Source: Mesostigma viride (lineage: Eukaryota > Streptophyta > Mesostigmatophyceae > Mesostigmatales > Mesostigmataceae). Taken from it: a DNA stretch of 41,000 nt. The stretch is from positions 2,138,315-2,179,314 of the forward strand of contig RPFO01000080.1 in assembly GCA_009746045.1 (NCBI GenBank). Direction: 5' to 3'. Position 1 is the stretch's first letter, and each line of letters begins with the position of its first letter. The position numbers and the translations under genes are program-made. Of this stretch, positions 10,826-21,437 are shown piece after piece. The notes beneath the pieces are model-generated. The model made no database searches. It was given only the letters and a program-made list of their open reading frames with translations, and was not told the DNA's origin.

Positions 10826-13651
10826 ATTGGGGGAGGGACGCATTTATGGGGGGGGGGGACGGTGTTACAACGGGGGGGGAACGCACTTATGTGGGGGGGA
10901 ACGGTGTTATCGGGGAAATTAGCCAATTATGGACCAAAGAGGTGAGAGGGGAAATGAGTATCAGCGAATCCTAAATGGGGGGAACGGTGTTACACCGGGG
11001 GGAGTCGCAGTTGTCAGTTTCAAACCGAATATCTATTGGACCGTAGTTCTAGGACATTGTAGATGGCGATTAGTTCGGCACTTCCGGGCGTCAGGCCCAG
11101 TAAGGTCCAGGTGGAGGTTTTGACACCTTGCAATCTAAAGAATAGCGGTTACGGAGATATCATTTAATGGAAATGGGCGACACGTTGGAACGTGGCGCGT
11201 CGCAGGGATATAACGGTGGTTCACATGGGCGCCAGATATCTGGAAGCAGCCGACGGCCGGAACAGTGAACACCTACCTGCACCAACAAACAGATCCATCT
11301 CTCGGCTAACTGAAAACTGATTGCGGTTACGAACCTTACGTCGTGTGTGATTGGCTGGCTACTAACGGGGCACGAAGACCAAAGGCAGAAGGAGCGGCCA
11401 CGCGTCACGATTCATGTGATTGACAGGATACACGCGAAAATAGGTGTGTGAACGAAGGGAAACAAAAAGAAACGAAGACGCTGGGGCCATGGCGGCGATG
11501 AATAATCTGGTGCAACAAGACCTCTTCAAGGACCTCGTTGGAAAAGTAAACAAGCAGCGAGTTGATTTAACAAACGCCATCAGGGACAGGAAGCTTAACC
11601 TGGACCGTGCCAACGAAGGAGTACAAATACAAACCAAGAATGTCAATGCTGCTAAGGCCAGATATCATGAACTTAAAGAAAGAGAAGAAAAGCTCTGCGA
11701 GGAGAAGGTGCGCAAGGCGTACGAAACAACGGTTGAGCCGCAATTGAAAACGTTAGAGCGGCTGAAAGTAGCTCTGGGCAAAAAGGAACAACTTTGGGAT
11801 GGGGTGGTCAAGCAGGCCACAAATGAGGTGTTGTCAACACTTGAGACAATAGGGCCATTGCTCTCCAACGCAATCAACAAAGGGGCTTTGGTGGATAGCG
11901 TGGATCTGACGGGGTCCCAGGCGGAGGAGGATGAATTATTGAATTCCGTTTTGTCTGCAGCTGGCAAGCTTCCTGGGGGTGGACCCGTCATCTGTAACCC
12001 CATCATCATCAACACAAACGTCTACAAAACAACATGGCCAAGAAAAAAACGTTGGCAAGTCGTCCTGGCCTGGCAAGGGGACCAAACGAGCCCTCAATTT
12101 TGACGAATGCAATGAGAAAACGCCTGCATTTGAGCCGTCTCCATCTATGACGACCCTGTCCATGATGACCACGCCTGCCCAGCAACCGCCAGCGAGGCCG
12201 GACCTACTAGTTCATCCCCAACAACGGGACTCAATGGATCCACCACATGCGGACCTCCAGAGTGTGGAGGACAACGTAGTGCCTGAGTTAAACCGTGCAG
12301 CAAGGCAACGGCGGCGCGGGCGGCATGCTGTTTTAGACGATGCCTACGAGGATGAGGAAGAAGATAATGTCGACAAGGTCAACATCGGTGGGGGAGATGA
12401 AGAGGAATCGGAAGACGAACCAGGAGCAGAGGAGGAAGGGGATGAGGAAGTGGCAGAGGAGAAGGAAGGGGATGAGGTTGACGAAGAGGATCCCCCTCCA
12501 CGTTGGGCAAAAAGAGTTGAATTCATAGATGATGAAGCTGGTGTTTCCGGTGATGACGAGGACAGCGATGGCGAAGGGGCCATTAAGAATCAGAATTTCA
12601 TGTGCAACTGTTGCAAGCCGCCCTTCGTAGCCAAGAGCCAATCTGGTCTCAACCGTCACGTAACATGCAAGATAAAGCGTGGACGGTAAGCCGCTGACTC
12701 CTTTCCAGGGTTTTTTTGCCAACCTGTTATTTTTGCCAAACTTGTCCACGTGAGTTTTTCTTTGAAAATTAAGTCTTTGAACCAATCTTGACCACCATCC
12801 TTGCAGAAAATCTGCAATTTTTTTTTTTTCATGTACCATGCTCGTCACAGCCAAGCAAGACAGCAACTACAAGAGCGTGAGGCTGCCGCAACGGATGAGC
12901 AAGACAACGTCGAAAACCAGCACCAAGATCAAGCACACGAAACTGACGAGTACATTCCATTGCGTCAACCCAAGCGCGCACGTGGGCCTACGGCGCTAAA
13001 AAATATGACACTGCACATCTCCATTTCAGGGGGGGCTCGCGATCTTGACGATGATGAGCTTGGCAAGATAGAGGCCTTCCACCTAGCCAATTGATGGCGG
13101 CAAGGGCATGTCAATTGTGGAGGAAGGAATACTCGAAATGCACAAGCACGTCCACATGCTAATTGACGTTGAGGCTACATCGGCCCATGCTGTGAAACTC
13201 AAGCTGAAGAAAGAACTTGGGTGGGGTGAACCAATAGATGAAAAAGGAAAACATGACAAAACCAAGCCAAGCCTTGTGGCACGCCAAGTGAAGTCCAGCC
13301 ACAAATTGAATTATTCAGGGATGATAGGCTATTTGCTTAAGTCGGAAGAGCAAGAGGGGTTTCAGATTTTGTATTGCCATGGCATTGATGAGGACGAGAA
13401 AGAAGAAGGGCGGATAGAATATTTATTACACGGGTCCCCCACTCTCAAGGGACGGTGCTCCTTGACCGCCTACAACTTACTAGAGCGTGCGGCTGTATAC
13501 TGGTTTAAGCACCACAATAGTATTAGCTTGCGTCCAAACTTTATCAAAACCCTCGCCCACATGTTCAAGACGGGGCGATACTCCCTAGATGCTAGATTTC
13601 TTGCAGGTAGGGGCCTTGATTACCCGTGGACGTGTACAAGCTACATTCGAG
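10826..13651 (+). mobile_element. Tandem unit 3 of HUH transposon
   Basis: Unit length is 2826 bp, head-to-tail with unit 2. It shares the GTGGG spacer variant with unit 2. Base changes versus the others are very few, one being the codon TAC for TCC at about 12345. Confidence 0.85.
11489..13651 (+). pseudogene. HUH transposase, unit 3 (one frame lesion)
   Basis: The coiled-coil segment (11489-12103) and the acidic/zinc-finger segment (to 12685) are both open. The only lesion I see is the TTGA insertion near 13091, which stops the HUH segment after 97 codons, before the HVH motif. Downstream the frame reopens from 13108 and includes HVH and YLLK, but a catalytic HUH domain would lack its first strand (motif 1). 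The 3' end runs into G-runs, so the native C-terminus is missing. Confidence 0.75.
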
Positions 13652-14318
13652 ATTGGGGGAGGGACGCATTTATGGGGGGGGGGGGGACGGTGTTACAACG
13701 GGGGGGGGAACGCACTTATGGGGGGGGGGAACGGTGTTATCGGGGAAATTAGCCAATTATGGACCAAAGAGGTGAGAGGGGAAATGAGTATCAGCGAATC
13801 CTAAATGGGGGGAACGGTGTTACACCGGGGGGAGTCGCAGTTGTCAGTTTCAAACCGAATATCTATTGGACCGTAGTTCTAGGACATTGTAGATGGCGAT
13901 TAGTTCGGCACTTCCGGGCGTCAGGCCCAGTAAGGTCCAGGTGGAGGTTTTGACACCTTGCAATCTAAAGAATAGCGGTTACGGAGATATCATTTAATGG
14001 AAATGGGCGACACGTTGGAACGTGGCGCGTCGCAGGGATATAACGGTGGTTCACATGGGCGCCAGATATCTGGAAGCAGCCGACGGCCGGAACAGTGAAC
14101 ACCTACCTGCACCAACAAACAGATCCATCTCTCGGCTAACTGAAAACTGATTGCGGTTACGAACCTTACGTCGTGTGTGATTGGCTGGCTACTAACGGGG
14201 CACGAAGACCAAAGGCAGAAGGAGCGGCCACGCGTCACGATTCATGTGATTGACAGGATACACGCGAAAATAGGTGTGTGAACGAAGGGAAACAAAAAGA
14301 AACGAAGACGCTGGGGCC

Positions 14319-14933
14319 ATGGCGGCGATGAATAATCTGGTGCAACAAGACCTCTTCAAGGACCTCGTTGGAAAAGTAAACAAGCAGCGAGTTGATTTAA
14401 CAAACGCCATCAGGGACAGGAAGCTTAACCTGGACCGTGCCAACGAAGGAGTACAAATACAAACCAAGAATGTCAATGCTGCTAAGGCCAGATATCATGA
14501 ACTTAAAGAAAGAGAAGAAAAGCTCTGCGAGGAGAAGGTGCGCAAGGCGTACGAAACAACGGTTGAGCCGCAATTGAAAACGTTAGAGCGGCTGAAAGTA
14601 GCTCTGGGCAAAAAGGAACAACTTTGGGATGGGGTGGTCAAGCAGGCCACAAATGAGGTGTTGTCAACACTTGAGACAATAGGGCCATTGCTCTCCAACG
14701 CAATCAACAAAGGGGCTTTGGTGGATAGCGTGGATCTGACGGGGTCCCAGGCGGAGGAGGATGAATTATTGAATTCCGTTTTGTCTGCAGCTGGCAAGCT
14801 TCCTGGGGGTGGACCCGTCATCTGTAACCCCATCATCATCAACACAAACGTCTACAAAACAACATGGCCAAGAAAAAAACGTTGGCAAGTCGTCCTGGCC
14901 TGGCAAGGGGACCAAACGAGCCCTCAATTTTGA
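14319..14933 (+). CDS. HUH transposase unit 4, N-terminal coiled-coil segment
   Basis: The start is chosen at ATG 14319 because of the GCCATGG context, although the frame is open from 14274. The segment is a charged helix-rich protein (MAAMNNLVQQDLFKDLVGKV, then KARYHELKEREEKLCEEKVR) with clear coiled-coil character to about residue 110. The last ~40 codons of the open frame overlap, in another frame, the start of the acidic segment, so this exon probably stops earlier. TTTTGTCTGCAG, ending at 14790, is a good acceptor that leads into the next frame. GT donors at 14721 or 14730 would give short (70 or 61 bp) phase-compatible introns, but both donors are weak. Function is unknown; it could mediate oligomerisation of the transposase. 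No lesion is seen in this copy. Confidence 0.6.
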   Translation: MAAMNNLVQQDLFKDLVGKVNKQRVDLTNAIRDRKLNLDRANEGVQIQTKNVNAAKARYHELKEREEKLCEEKVRKAYETTVEPQLKTLERLKVALGKKEQLWDGVVKQATNEVLSTLETIGPLLSNAINKGALVDSVDLTGSQAEEDELLNSVLSAAGKLPGGGPVICNPIIINTNVYKTTWPRKKRWQVVLAWQGDQTSPQF

Positions 14934-15515
14934 CGAATGCAATGAGAAAACGCCTGCATTTGAGCCGTCTCCATCTATGACGACCCTGTCCATGATGACC
15001 ACGCCTGCCCAGCAACCGCCAGCGAGGCCGGACCTACTAGTTCATCCCCAACAACGGGACTCAATGGATCCACCACATGCGGACCTCCAGAGTGTGGAGG
15101 ACAACGTAGTGCCTGAGTTAAACCGTGCAGCAAGGCAACGGCGGCGCGGGCGGCATGCTGTTTTAGACGATGCCTCCGAGGATGAGGAAGAAGATAATGT
15201 CGACAAGGTCAACATCGGTGGGGGAGATGAAGAGGAATCGGAAGACGAACCAGGAGCAGAGGAGGAAGGGGATGAGGAAGTGGCAGAGGAGGAGGAAGGG
15301 GATGAGGTTGACGAAGAGGATCCCCCTCCACGTTGGGCAAAAAGAGTTGAATTCATAGATGATGAAGCTGGTGTTTCCGGTGATGACGAGGACAGCGATG
15401 GCGAAGGGGCCATTAAGAATCAGAATTTCATGTGCAACTGTTGCAAGCCGCCCTTCGTAGCCAAGAGCCAATCTGGTCTCAACCGTCACGTAACATGCAA
15501 GATAAAGCGTGGACG
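14791..15515 (+). CDS. HUH transposase unit 4, acidic and zinc-finger segment
   Basis: The open frame (14773-15519) begins with a Ser/Thr/Gln-rich stretch (VTPSSSTQTSTKQHGQ). It continues through a strongly acidic region rich in Glu/Asp (15175-15320) and ends in a putative C2HC zinc finger (CNCC at 15432-15443, His at 15487-15489, Cys at 15496-15498). The exon end is taken at 15515: the donor GTAAGC follows, and the intron 15516-15680 (acceptor CTCGTCACAG after a T-run) restores frame to the HUH exon. The finger plausibly binds DNA. Compared with units 1-3 it has one Lys-to-Glu change. The acidic part is low complexity and will attract false matches. Confidence 0.6.
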
Positions 15516-15680
15516 GTAAGCCGCTGACTCCTTTCCAGGGTTTTTTTGCCAACCTGTTATTTTTGCCAAACTTGTCCACGTGAGTTTTTCTTTGAAAATT
15601 AAGTCTTTGAACCAATCTTGACCACCATCCTTGCAGAAAATCTGCAATTTTTTTTTTTTCATGTACCATGCTCGTCACAG

Positions 15681-16488
15681 CCAAGCAAGACAGCAACTAC
15701 AAGAGCGTGAGGCTGCCGCAACGGATGAGCAAGACAACGTCGAAAACCAGCACCAAGATCAAGCACACGAAACTGACGAGTACATTCCATTGCGTCAACC
15801 CAAGCGCGCACGTGGGCCTACGGCGCTAAAAAATATGACACTGCACATCTCCATTTCAGGGGGGGCTCGCGATCTTGACGATGATGAGCTTGGCAAGATA
15901 GAGGCCTTCCACCTAGCCAATGGCGGCAAGGGCATGTCAATTGTGGAGGAAGGAATACTCGAAATGCACAAGCACGTCCACATGCTAATTGACGTTGAGG
16001 CTACATCGGCCCATGCTGTGAAACTCAAGCTGAAGAAAGAACTTGGGTGGGGTGAACCAATAGATGAAAAAGGAAAACATGACAAAACCAAGCCAAGCCT
16101 TGTGGCACGCCAAGTGAAGTCCAGCCACAAATTGAATTATTCAGGGATGATAGGCTATTTGCTTAAGTCGGAAGAGCAAGAGGGGTTTCAGATTTTGTAT
16201 TGCCATGGCATTGATGAGGACGAGAAAGAAGAAGGGCGGATAGAATATTTATTACACGGGTCCCCCACTCTCAAGGGACGGTGCTCCTTGACCGCCTACA
16301 ACTTACTAGAGCGTGCGGCTGTATACTGGTTTAAGCACCACAATAGTATTAGCTTGCGTCCAAACTTTATTAAAACCCTCGCCCACATGTTCAAGACGGG
16401 GCGATACTCCCTAGATGCTAGATTTCTTGCAGGTAGGGGCCTTGATTACCCGTGGACGTGTACAAGCTACATTCGAGATCATGGTTGA
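15681..16488 (+). CDS. HUH (Rep-like) endonuclease segment, unit 4
   Basis: This is the catalytic part of the presumed transposase. Three Rep-superfamily motifs occur in order with sensible spacing. Motif 1 is a beta strand, MTLHISI, at 15835-15855. Motif 2 is the metal-binding HVH at 15973-15981, in KHVHMLIDVE. Motif 3 is Y-L-L-K with the candidate nicking tyrosine at 16156-16158, in MIGYLLKS. There is one tyrosine and no helicase, as in Replitrons and CRESS-type Reps, unlike Helitrons. Such enzymes nick one strand and stay covalently attached to the 5' phosphate. Only this copy lacks the TTGA insertion and is open from exon start through motif 3. The frame closes at 16488; further coding-like sequence follows in other frames. 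Assignment is by motif; the family name is an inference. Confidence 0.7.
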
Positions 16489-16844
16489 ACCTAGACTTGG
16501 TGAACATTCTTTGTCTGCTATAGCACGCGGGTTGGAAAGAGCCCTGTTCAATCCGCGTGAGCGGTACTTTGAATCAGATGATGTAGATGCAGTTTTTCCA
16601 GATGCACGCTGATGCGGCTCAACGCCAAGAACGCGCGGCACGCACAACAGAAGAGCCACCTGCCTCTGGCTATTTTGACATAGATGCCATCATCGAAGAG
16701 GTGCGTAAGCCCCTTCGTGATGATGCCGAATTGACAGATGAGCAACAAACTCCTTGACAAAGTCCTGCGTGACGAACGGAATAAGGATGCCCCAGATATG
16801 TTGTTGTCATCGGACTCCGACTCTGACATAGCATTTTATGAGTG
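16478..16844 (+). pseudogene. Transposase C-terminus, shifted frames
   Basis: Three consecutive coding-like stretches follow the HUH segment, each one base out of frame with the last. The first is MVEPRLGEHSLSAIARGLER (ending 16612). The second contains YFDIDAIIEEVRKPLRDD (about 16593-16757). The third ends SSDSDSDIAFYE with a stop at 16842-16844. Either small indels have broken this copy, or one or more introns are unrecognised; no convincing splice pair fits. The acidic DSDSD end resembles the style of the upstream acidic segment. Units 1-3 lack this part. Confidence 0.5.
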
Positions 16845-17112
16845 AATTTTCATCATATGGTATATATGACTTCCATAATTAAATTGCACTATGTTGCTTT
16901 CTTGTGATTTTTGTTAATTTGTTAATTTTGGTAATTTTGTTAATTTGTAAACTGGGGACAACCTAGTCAGGGTAAAATAAATACCATTCCAAGGGCAACA
17001 CATAAATGTGATAGCAAAACTAAGGATAAAAAATGCTCCTGTGTGACAACTGATTAATACCCCCTTTCTAAGGTGACAACTATCAACTGATAAGTGTATG
17101 ATTTTACCCCGA

Positions 17113-17772
17113 CTCCCTTGAGGCCAGTTCTCAAATTCTCAAGTTCTCAAGTTCTCGGAGGGCGCCGCCCGAGATTAAATAAGAGCTACCTTGAAATTAA
17201 TTAAGAGGCATGCCTCTATCCAGATATATTTTTGGAGGCGAGTCTCTAGTGGTGTAAGTTGTAGTATTGTTCGACAACGTGTCAGGCGTGTCGCTTACTC
17301 CGTCTTTTACATTTTCACCTCTCGGTTCAAAAAAGGATCACCGATATGAAGGAAACAACAAAAATTCGATCATATACCCGACTTCTCCGTAAAATCTCAT
17401 TGACCGGGTTTCGAAACAACCCACGCCACCCGTAGATGCAGATCCAACGGAGCACACAACTTCACGACCGACGCGGCGCCATATAGTCGCCAAGGTTCCT
17501 TTTCTGCGAGCCATTTTACAACGTACGTCGCGCCACGTCGTGTACCCCAAGCCCTTTTATGAACGTGAGATCCAAAATCCGCTTGCCAGACCGGGAACTC
17601 CGTCCAATACCGTAGTGCATTGAATTAAATTGGAACATAAATCCTTCTTTCCGTCACCCTCGACATGTTTTCGTACAATACTACAAATTCACGCCAATAG
17701 AAATTCGCGTCCGAACATATATCTCGATAGAGTTATGCCTCTTATTTAATTAACCCATAGTCCGAAAACTGC
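17113..17772. mobile_element. MITE-like inverted-repeat element
   Basis: The left arm (about 17171-17290) and the reverse complement of the right arm (about 17590-17760) share the order: ATTAATTAAGAGGCAT, ATATATTTTTGGA, then TTGTAGTATTGT. Both arms resemble the 5' terminal region of the HUH element at 4890-5010. Arms exceed 90 bp and surround about 300 bp with no convincing gene. The right side ends ...TTAACCCATAGTCCG, and that boundary sequence recurs, inverted, at 19087-19101. It is probably a non-autonomous relative, or two 5' fragments fused head-to-head. Confidence 0.6.
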
Positions 17773-19080
17773 ATGTGATCGCATGCACTTTGACTTAACG
17801 TAATAAACCACGTAATTCCTGGAGCGCCGCGCCACCCGTGACGGATGTCAGTGGTCCGGTGGGTCTGGGAACACTAAGGGACGAAGGTGATGCATAGGTT
17901 TGGCGGGTATATTCGCCATAGCCTGGTAAATACAACGTGCATTGAGAAAGTATCACGTGACTTTGGCGCGAAATTTCACTCGCGCGCGCGCGTAGCGAGA
18001 TATGGCTGTCAACGTGCCGTTATCAGGGAAATTTTGCGTCTCGCGGCTAGAAACGGGTTAGAATGTTGCTCAGAATGATGATGCGTGATTTTTTTATGTC
18101 AGGCATGGCCAGATTTTTAGGATTGGGAAAATACAGGTAGGAAAATACTGCCTTCTTGGTCGCCAGTGCAAGACGAGTCATCGTCTATCATATGTCGACT
18201 TTCTCCTCATGGCCGGGCAGTCTGCGCCAGCCCAAGCATCCAGGTTTGCTACGGGATGTCCGCTGCAGCATTTGCTGGGAATGCGGACACGTTTATAGGT
18301 CATCTTTGAACGGAACATCAACCTGGTAATCATAAAGGATGCATGCATGGTGCGGCTATGGTTGTCTATGCCCATAGAGCAACGGTATGTGTGAGATATG
18401 GTGGTCCCGGCCAGCGGAATCCGGGCAGGACATGAACGAGCTAGGTACGACAACGTATTTGCGTGTTGTTTGCAGCGGAATACGCCTCCCATGCATTATA
18501 TATGACGATTTTATCCATGCATATTTCATCAAGCTTCCATGCCTGTTGTAGAGAGTGAATTTAGCCCTGAAAGTGCCCAGTTTATGGCATTTCTATGGAG
18601 TATGGCATTCCGTTAGTGCAGGTAGGCAACGTGTTTATATTCCAGCAATTTTGGCAGCCTTTTATAGCTTGCTATAATGCATTATCGTGTTGCATGTCAT
18701 AGATAGCTGTTTTCACGCGCGTAACCCACACACATATATGAGCACGTTATATAGGGGTAATGGGTTATCCGGGTGGTCTGACCCAAGGAAACCCCCATTG
18801 GACTATCCAACTAAGTTGTCCAATGTTGGTATTGAGGTTCCCTACCCTCCCTGGGAAAAAAGGGGGGGGTAAACTTTTCCTTGGGGAAAAAAAATCGTCT
18901 TTTGGCCAACTTTGACTAGAGCTATCATCCAAATGCTTTGATAAAGCCATGGTATTATTGCATATTCTGAAAGCCCTTGAAGTGTAGATACTCCTAGCAT
19001 CTTGGTTGGGGGTATTTGGAGTTGTGGCCTGTGAGTTATGATTTTTTTCATTTTCAGGGGTATGAAAGTGCCAAAAATGG
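17773..19080. other. Intergenic stretch, no gene recognised
   Basis: No recognisable coding sequence. It contains a short GCGCGC run near 17980-17992 and an imperfect inverted repeat of A/T and G/C runs at about 18835-18890. Short open frames have no domain-like content. Confidence 0.4.
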
Positions 19081-19190
19081 GTCAGCGGACTATGGGTTAA
19101 TTTCAAGGTACCTCTTTTATTTAATCTCGGCCCCCGCCCTCTGAGAATTTGAGAATTGAGAAATCAGGAGCCAATTTTACCCCGACTAAT
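19081..19190 (-). repeat. HUH-element 5' end fragment, inverted
   Basis: Read on the minus strand this gives GGGGTAAAATTGGCTC, then a CTCAATTCTCAAATTCTC tract, then CCGAGATTAAATAAAAGAGG, in the same order as 4826-4910. It ends TTAACCCATAGTCCG like the right end of the 17.1-17.8 kb element. Confidence 0.7.
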
Positions 19191-19389
19191 ACCCCCTTTC
19201 CCAAGGTGACTTGCTATCAACCGATAAGTGTGATATAAAAAAAAAGTGATTAAAGGTGCTCCAATGTTGGTAAGAACACTGATTAATGCCCCATCCTTCA
19301 GCGACTTCGTTGCCCCCCAATACAAGCTCTCGGATCTCAAAGATGTAATTTGTCGGGGCAATATGACTCTTTTTGTCAAATTTGTCGGA

Positions 19390-19620
19390 GAGCGGGGACC
19401 AAGAATAATTAAGAAAGACCTTAAAATATGAAATAAGAGGCATGCCTAGCCCCTTCGAGATATATTATTTCAGGCGCGTTTCTAATGGCCTAAATGTGTA
19501 GGTATGTCAAGGGTGAGGGAAAGTACTGAAGTTGCGGAAGTATCGCAGAGGCGTTTCAACATTTATTGCACATTCGATGGTTGAAAGGCAGAGAAGCGGT
19601 TGATTGGTAGTACTGTATGA
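19390..19620 (+). repeat. HUH-element 5' end fragment
   Basis: This parallels 4880-5105 through most of its length: AATAATTAAG, GAGATATAT, GTCAAGGGTGA, GCACATTCGATGGTTGAAAG, up to TACTGTATGACGG. The match stops where the G-run tract starts in the complete element, so this is a truncated or solo 5' end. Confidence 0.65.
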
Positions 19621-20940
19621 CGGTGTTGGACGGAATTTCTAGTCAGCGATGCAGACTTTGCCTCTCACGTTGTACATGGAAAAGAACCGTTGCATCGCGC
19701 TGTGCTGTGGTGAACTTATTCTCCGCAGTCGGATTGCACCGTCGATGCTCGTCGATGCTCGTCGATGAACCCAACGCAAGGCCATGTATGAAATGGTGGC
19801 ATCGCTGAGCGAATTCGGCAAGTTACCGAACTTGTAGCCTAGCGACACCACGTCAAGCAGTCTGCAGGTAGTCCATATACATGTACAGTCTGTAAGATAG
19901 GGCTTGCGGCCTCGCGGCCCTTGGGGCATGCAAGTGCCGCAAGGCGAATCCAAAACCGCTGACCGGAAATTCCGTCCAACACAGTCGTACAGTACTACCA
20001 ATAATCAGTCGAATTCTCCCGATCTATGGCAAGCGCGCTGGTTGTCTCGATCCTTGACATCCATCCGGATGGATATGCCCCCGGCCGGGGGCACACAATT
20101 CTACGGGCCAGTCTATTCTATCGATCTGCTAGATGGAGACAGACCTTAACGGTCTCTCCTGGCATTCTTCCCATGGGTGCAAATACGCTTCTTTTTCGGC
20201 CAGCGGAGGTTGAGTAGGTAACCAGGTACTTCTGTGACTCGGTGGGCTCTTATGCAACTCGCCACCGGCCCTCAGCTCGGAATCAGATATGCACGTCCAT
20301 TCCATTCTGCATTTCATTGAGCCGGGTCATGCTGACGTGATGCAGCCTACGCTGACCAGTGATATTAATTATCCACATCGTCGCGTCGCTGCAGCAACAC
20401 GATGTTTTCTGGCATACGCGGGCTTTTGGTTCTCGCCGCACATTTGAAAGTGCTGTCCTCCGGATCTTTGCCTTTGCACCGTGTGCAGTTCTTGGACGTT
20501 TGGAATCATGGCATGGCTAACGCAATGACTGACTAGCTAGACCTTTTCAGTGGTTTCCCATTTGCGGGTATTTCCTCGTAAATGGTGGGAGAGCGATCGC
20601 AGCAAATTATGGTGCTTACCCCTAGATACTCCCGGCCAGCTAGTGGCTCGAAACACACGCCCTGATCAAGCAAGCTGTTTCCGGCCCCACTGTCTAGGTC
20701 ATCTAGTCGCTCTACACGTAAGCCAGCCATAATTTCAATGCACAAGGATACACATTTCCATCACCATTCATCTTCATCATCCTGAACGACTCGAACACGC
20801 GGACAAGATAACGGCAGGCTCGAGCTACCATGGTCCGGATTCTCCCGATTTCTGGCCTGCGCTGCCGGGTTGTCTCCTTGATATTAATTAATTATTACTG
20901 CTCACAACAGGATGGAAATGATTGCTGTACGTCTACGTAC
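19621..20940. other. Intergenic stretch, no gene recognised
   Basis: No recognisable gene. It contains a TCGATGCTCG trinucleotide-like duplication (about 19741-19770) and two members of the interspersed repeat noted at 577-629. Open frames on both strands are short and unfamiliar. Confidence 0.4.
20830..20880 (+). repeat. Interspersed repeat, copy 2
   Basis: It repeats the 577-629 segment (ATGGTCCGGATTCTCCCGAT, then TCTGGCCTGCGCTG and GGTTGTCTC) with a few substitutions and a 3-base insertion. Confidence 0.6.
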
Positions 20941-20943
20941 TAG

Positions 20944-21110
20944 GGTTTGGGACGGTACCCAAAATCTGTCACCCGGTACCGGTAGGACCCAACTTCTCAA
21001 GGACACCCGGTACTCGTACACGTACTGGTCACTGATGAGCGCCCAGTACTGGTACCCGGTACTACCGGTACCTGGTACTACCGGTACCTGGTACCGGGGC
21101 CAGCTAGCTG
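20944..21110. repeat. GGTACC/CCGGTA-rich satellite
   Basis: Short palindromic words GGTACC, CCGGTACC and GTACTACCGG recur many times with irregular spacing. Related material is at 21370-21545 and 22118-22190. The palindromic content leaves open frames on both strands, which I do not regard as genes. Confidence 0.75.
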
Positions 21111-21283
21111 GTAGGCCCAAGCGCAGAGAACATACCCAAGTCAGCCAGCGGAGAGCCATTGCAAATGCCAGAATTATGGGTCATGCCAGGCAGTGCAGCA
21201 GCTTAATTTTGCTTCGTGGCTACTCGACTAGTTACAAGCCAAGAAAATTACTTCAGCATAGAAAGTGACGATTCGGGCGACTC

Positions 21284-21326
21284 GGCACTCGGCACTCGGC
21301 ACTCGGCACTCGGCACTCGGCACTCA
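21284..21326. repeat. GGCACTC heptamer array
   Basis: Six head-to-tail copies of the heptamer CGGCACT. Confidence 0.85.
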
Positions 21327-21437
21327 GTCACTAGCTCGAGACGGTCAATCTCGCCTGTAGGACCGCCGGGCTTGGACTGGGTACCAATACCGGGCACCGG
21401 GTTTCACCGGATATCCATGATGGCCAAACCAGCACCG

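Larger units (their letters stand above)
4826..17110 (+). mobile_element. Replitron-like HUH transposon, four-unit tandem array
   Basis: This block has a 5' region (4826-5171), four tandem units of 2.83 kb and, after unit 4 only, a distinct 3' region (16478-17110). Each unit encodes coiled-coil, acidic/zinc-finger and HUH-endonuclease segments. The single-tyrosine HUH Rep fold without a helicase matches the Replitron group rather than Helitrons, which carry two tyrosines and a helicase. The block is bracketed by a 10-bp inverted repeat, GGGGTAAAAT at 4826-4835 and ATTTTACCCC at 17101-17110, but I see no flanking target duplication. The right end is blurred because another family member starts immediately there. 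Family assignment is by motif reading, so it needs a profile search. Confidence 0.75.
13652..17110 (+). mobile_element. Unit 4, most complete HUH transposon copy
   Basis: Homology to units 1-3 spans 13652-16477. Here, instead of switching to G-runs after CATTCGAG, the sequence continues into ATCATGGTTGAACC and coding-like DNA to a stop at 16844. An AT-rich noncoding tail follows (TTTGTTAATT repeats at 16906-16950), then GATTAATACCCCC...ATTTTACCCC. This looks like the genuine 3' end of the element, which units 1-3 lack. Confidence 0.8.

Noticed and set aside
4826-17110. A Helitron
   Set aside because: There is a HUH domain but no helicase and only one candidate tyrosine in the motif 3 region.
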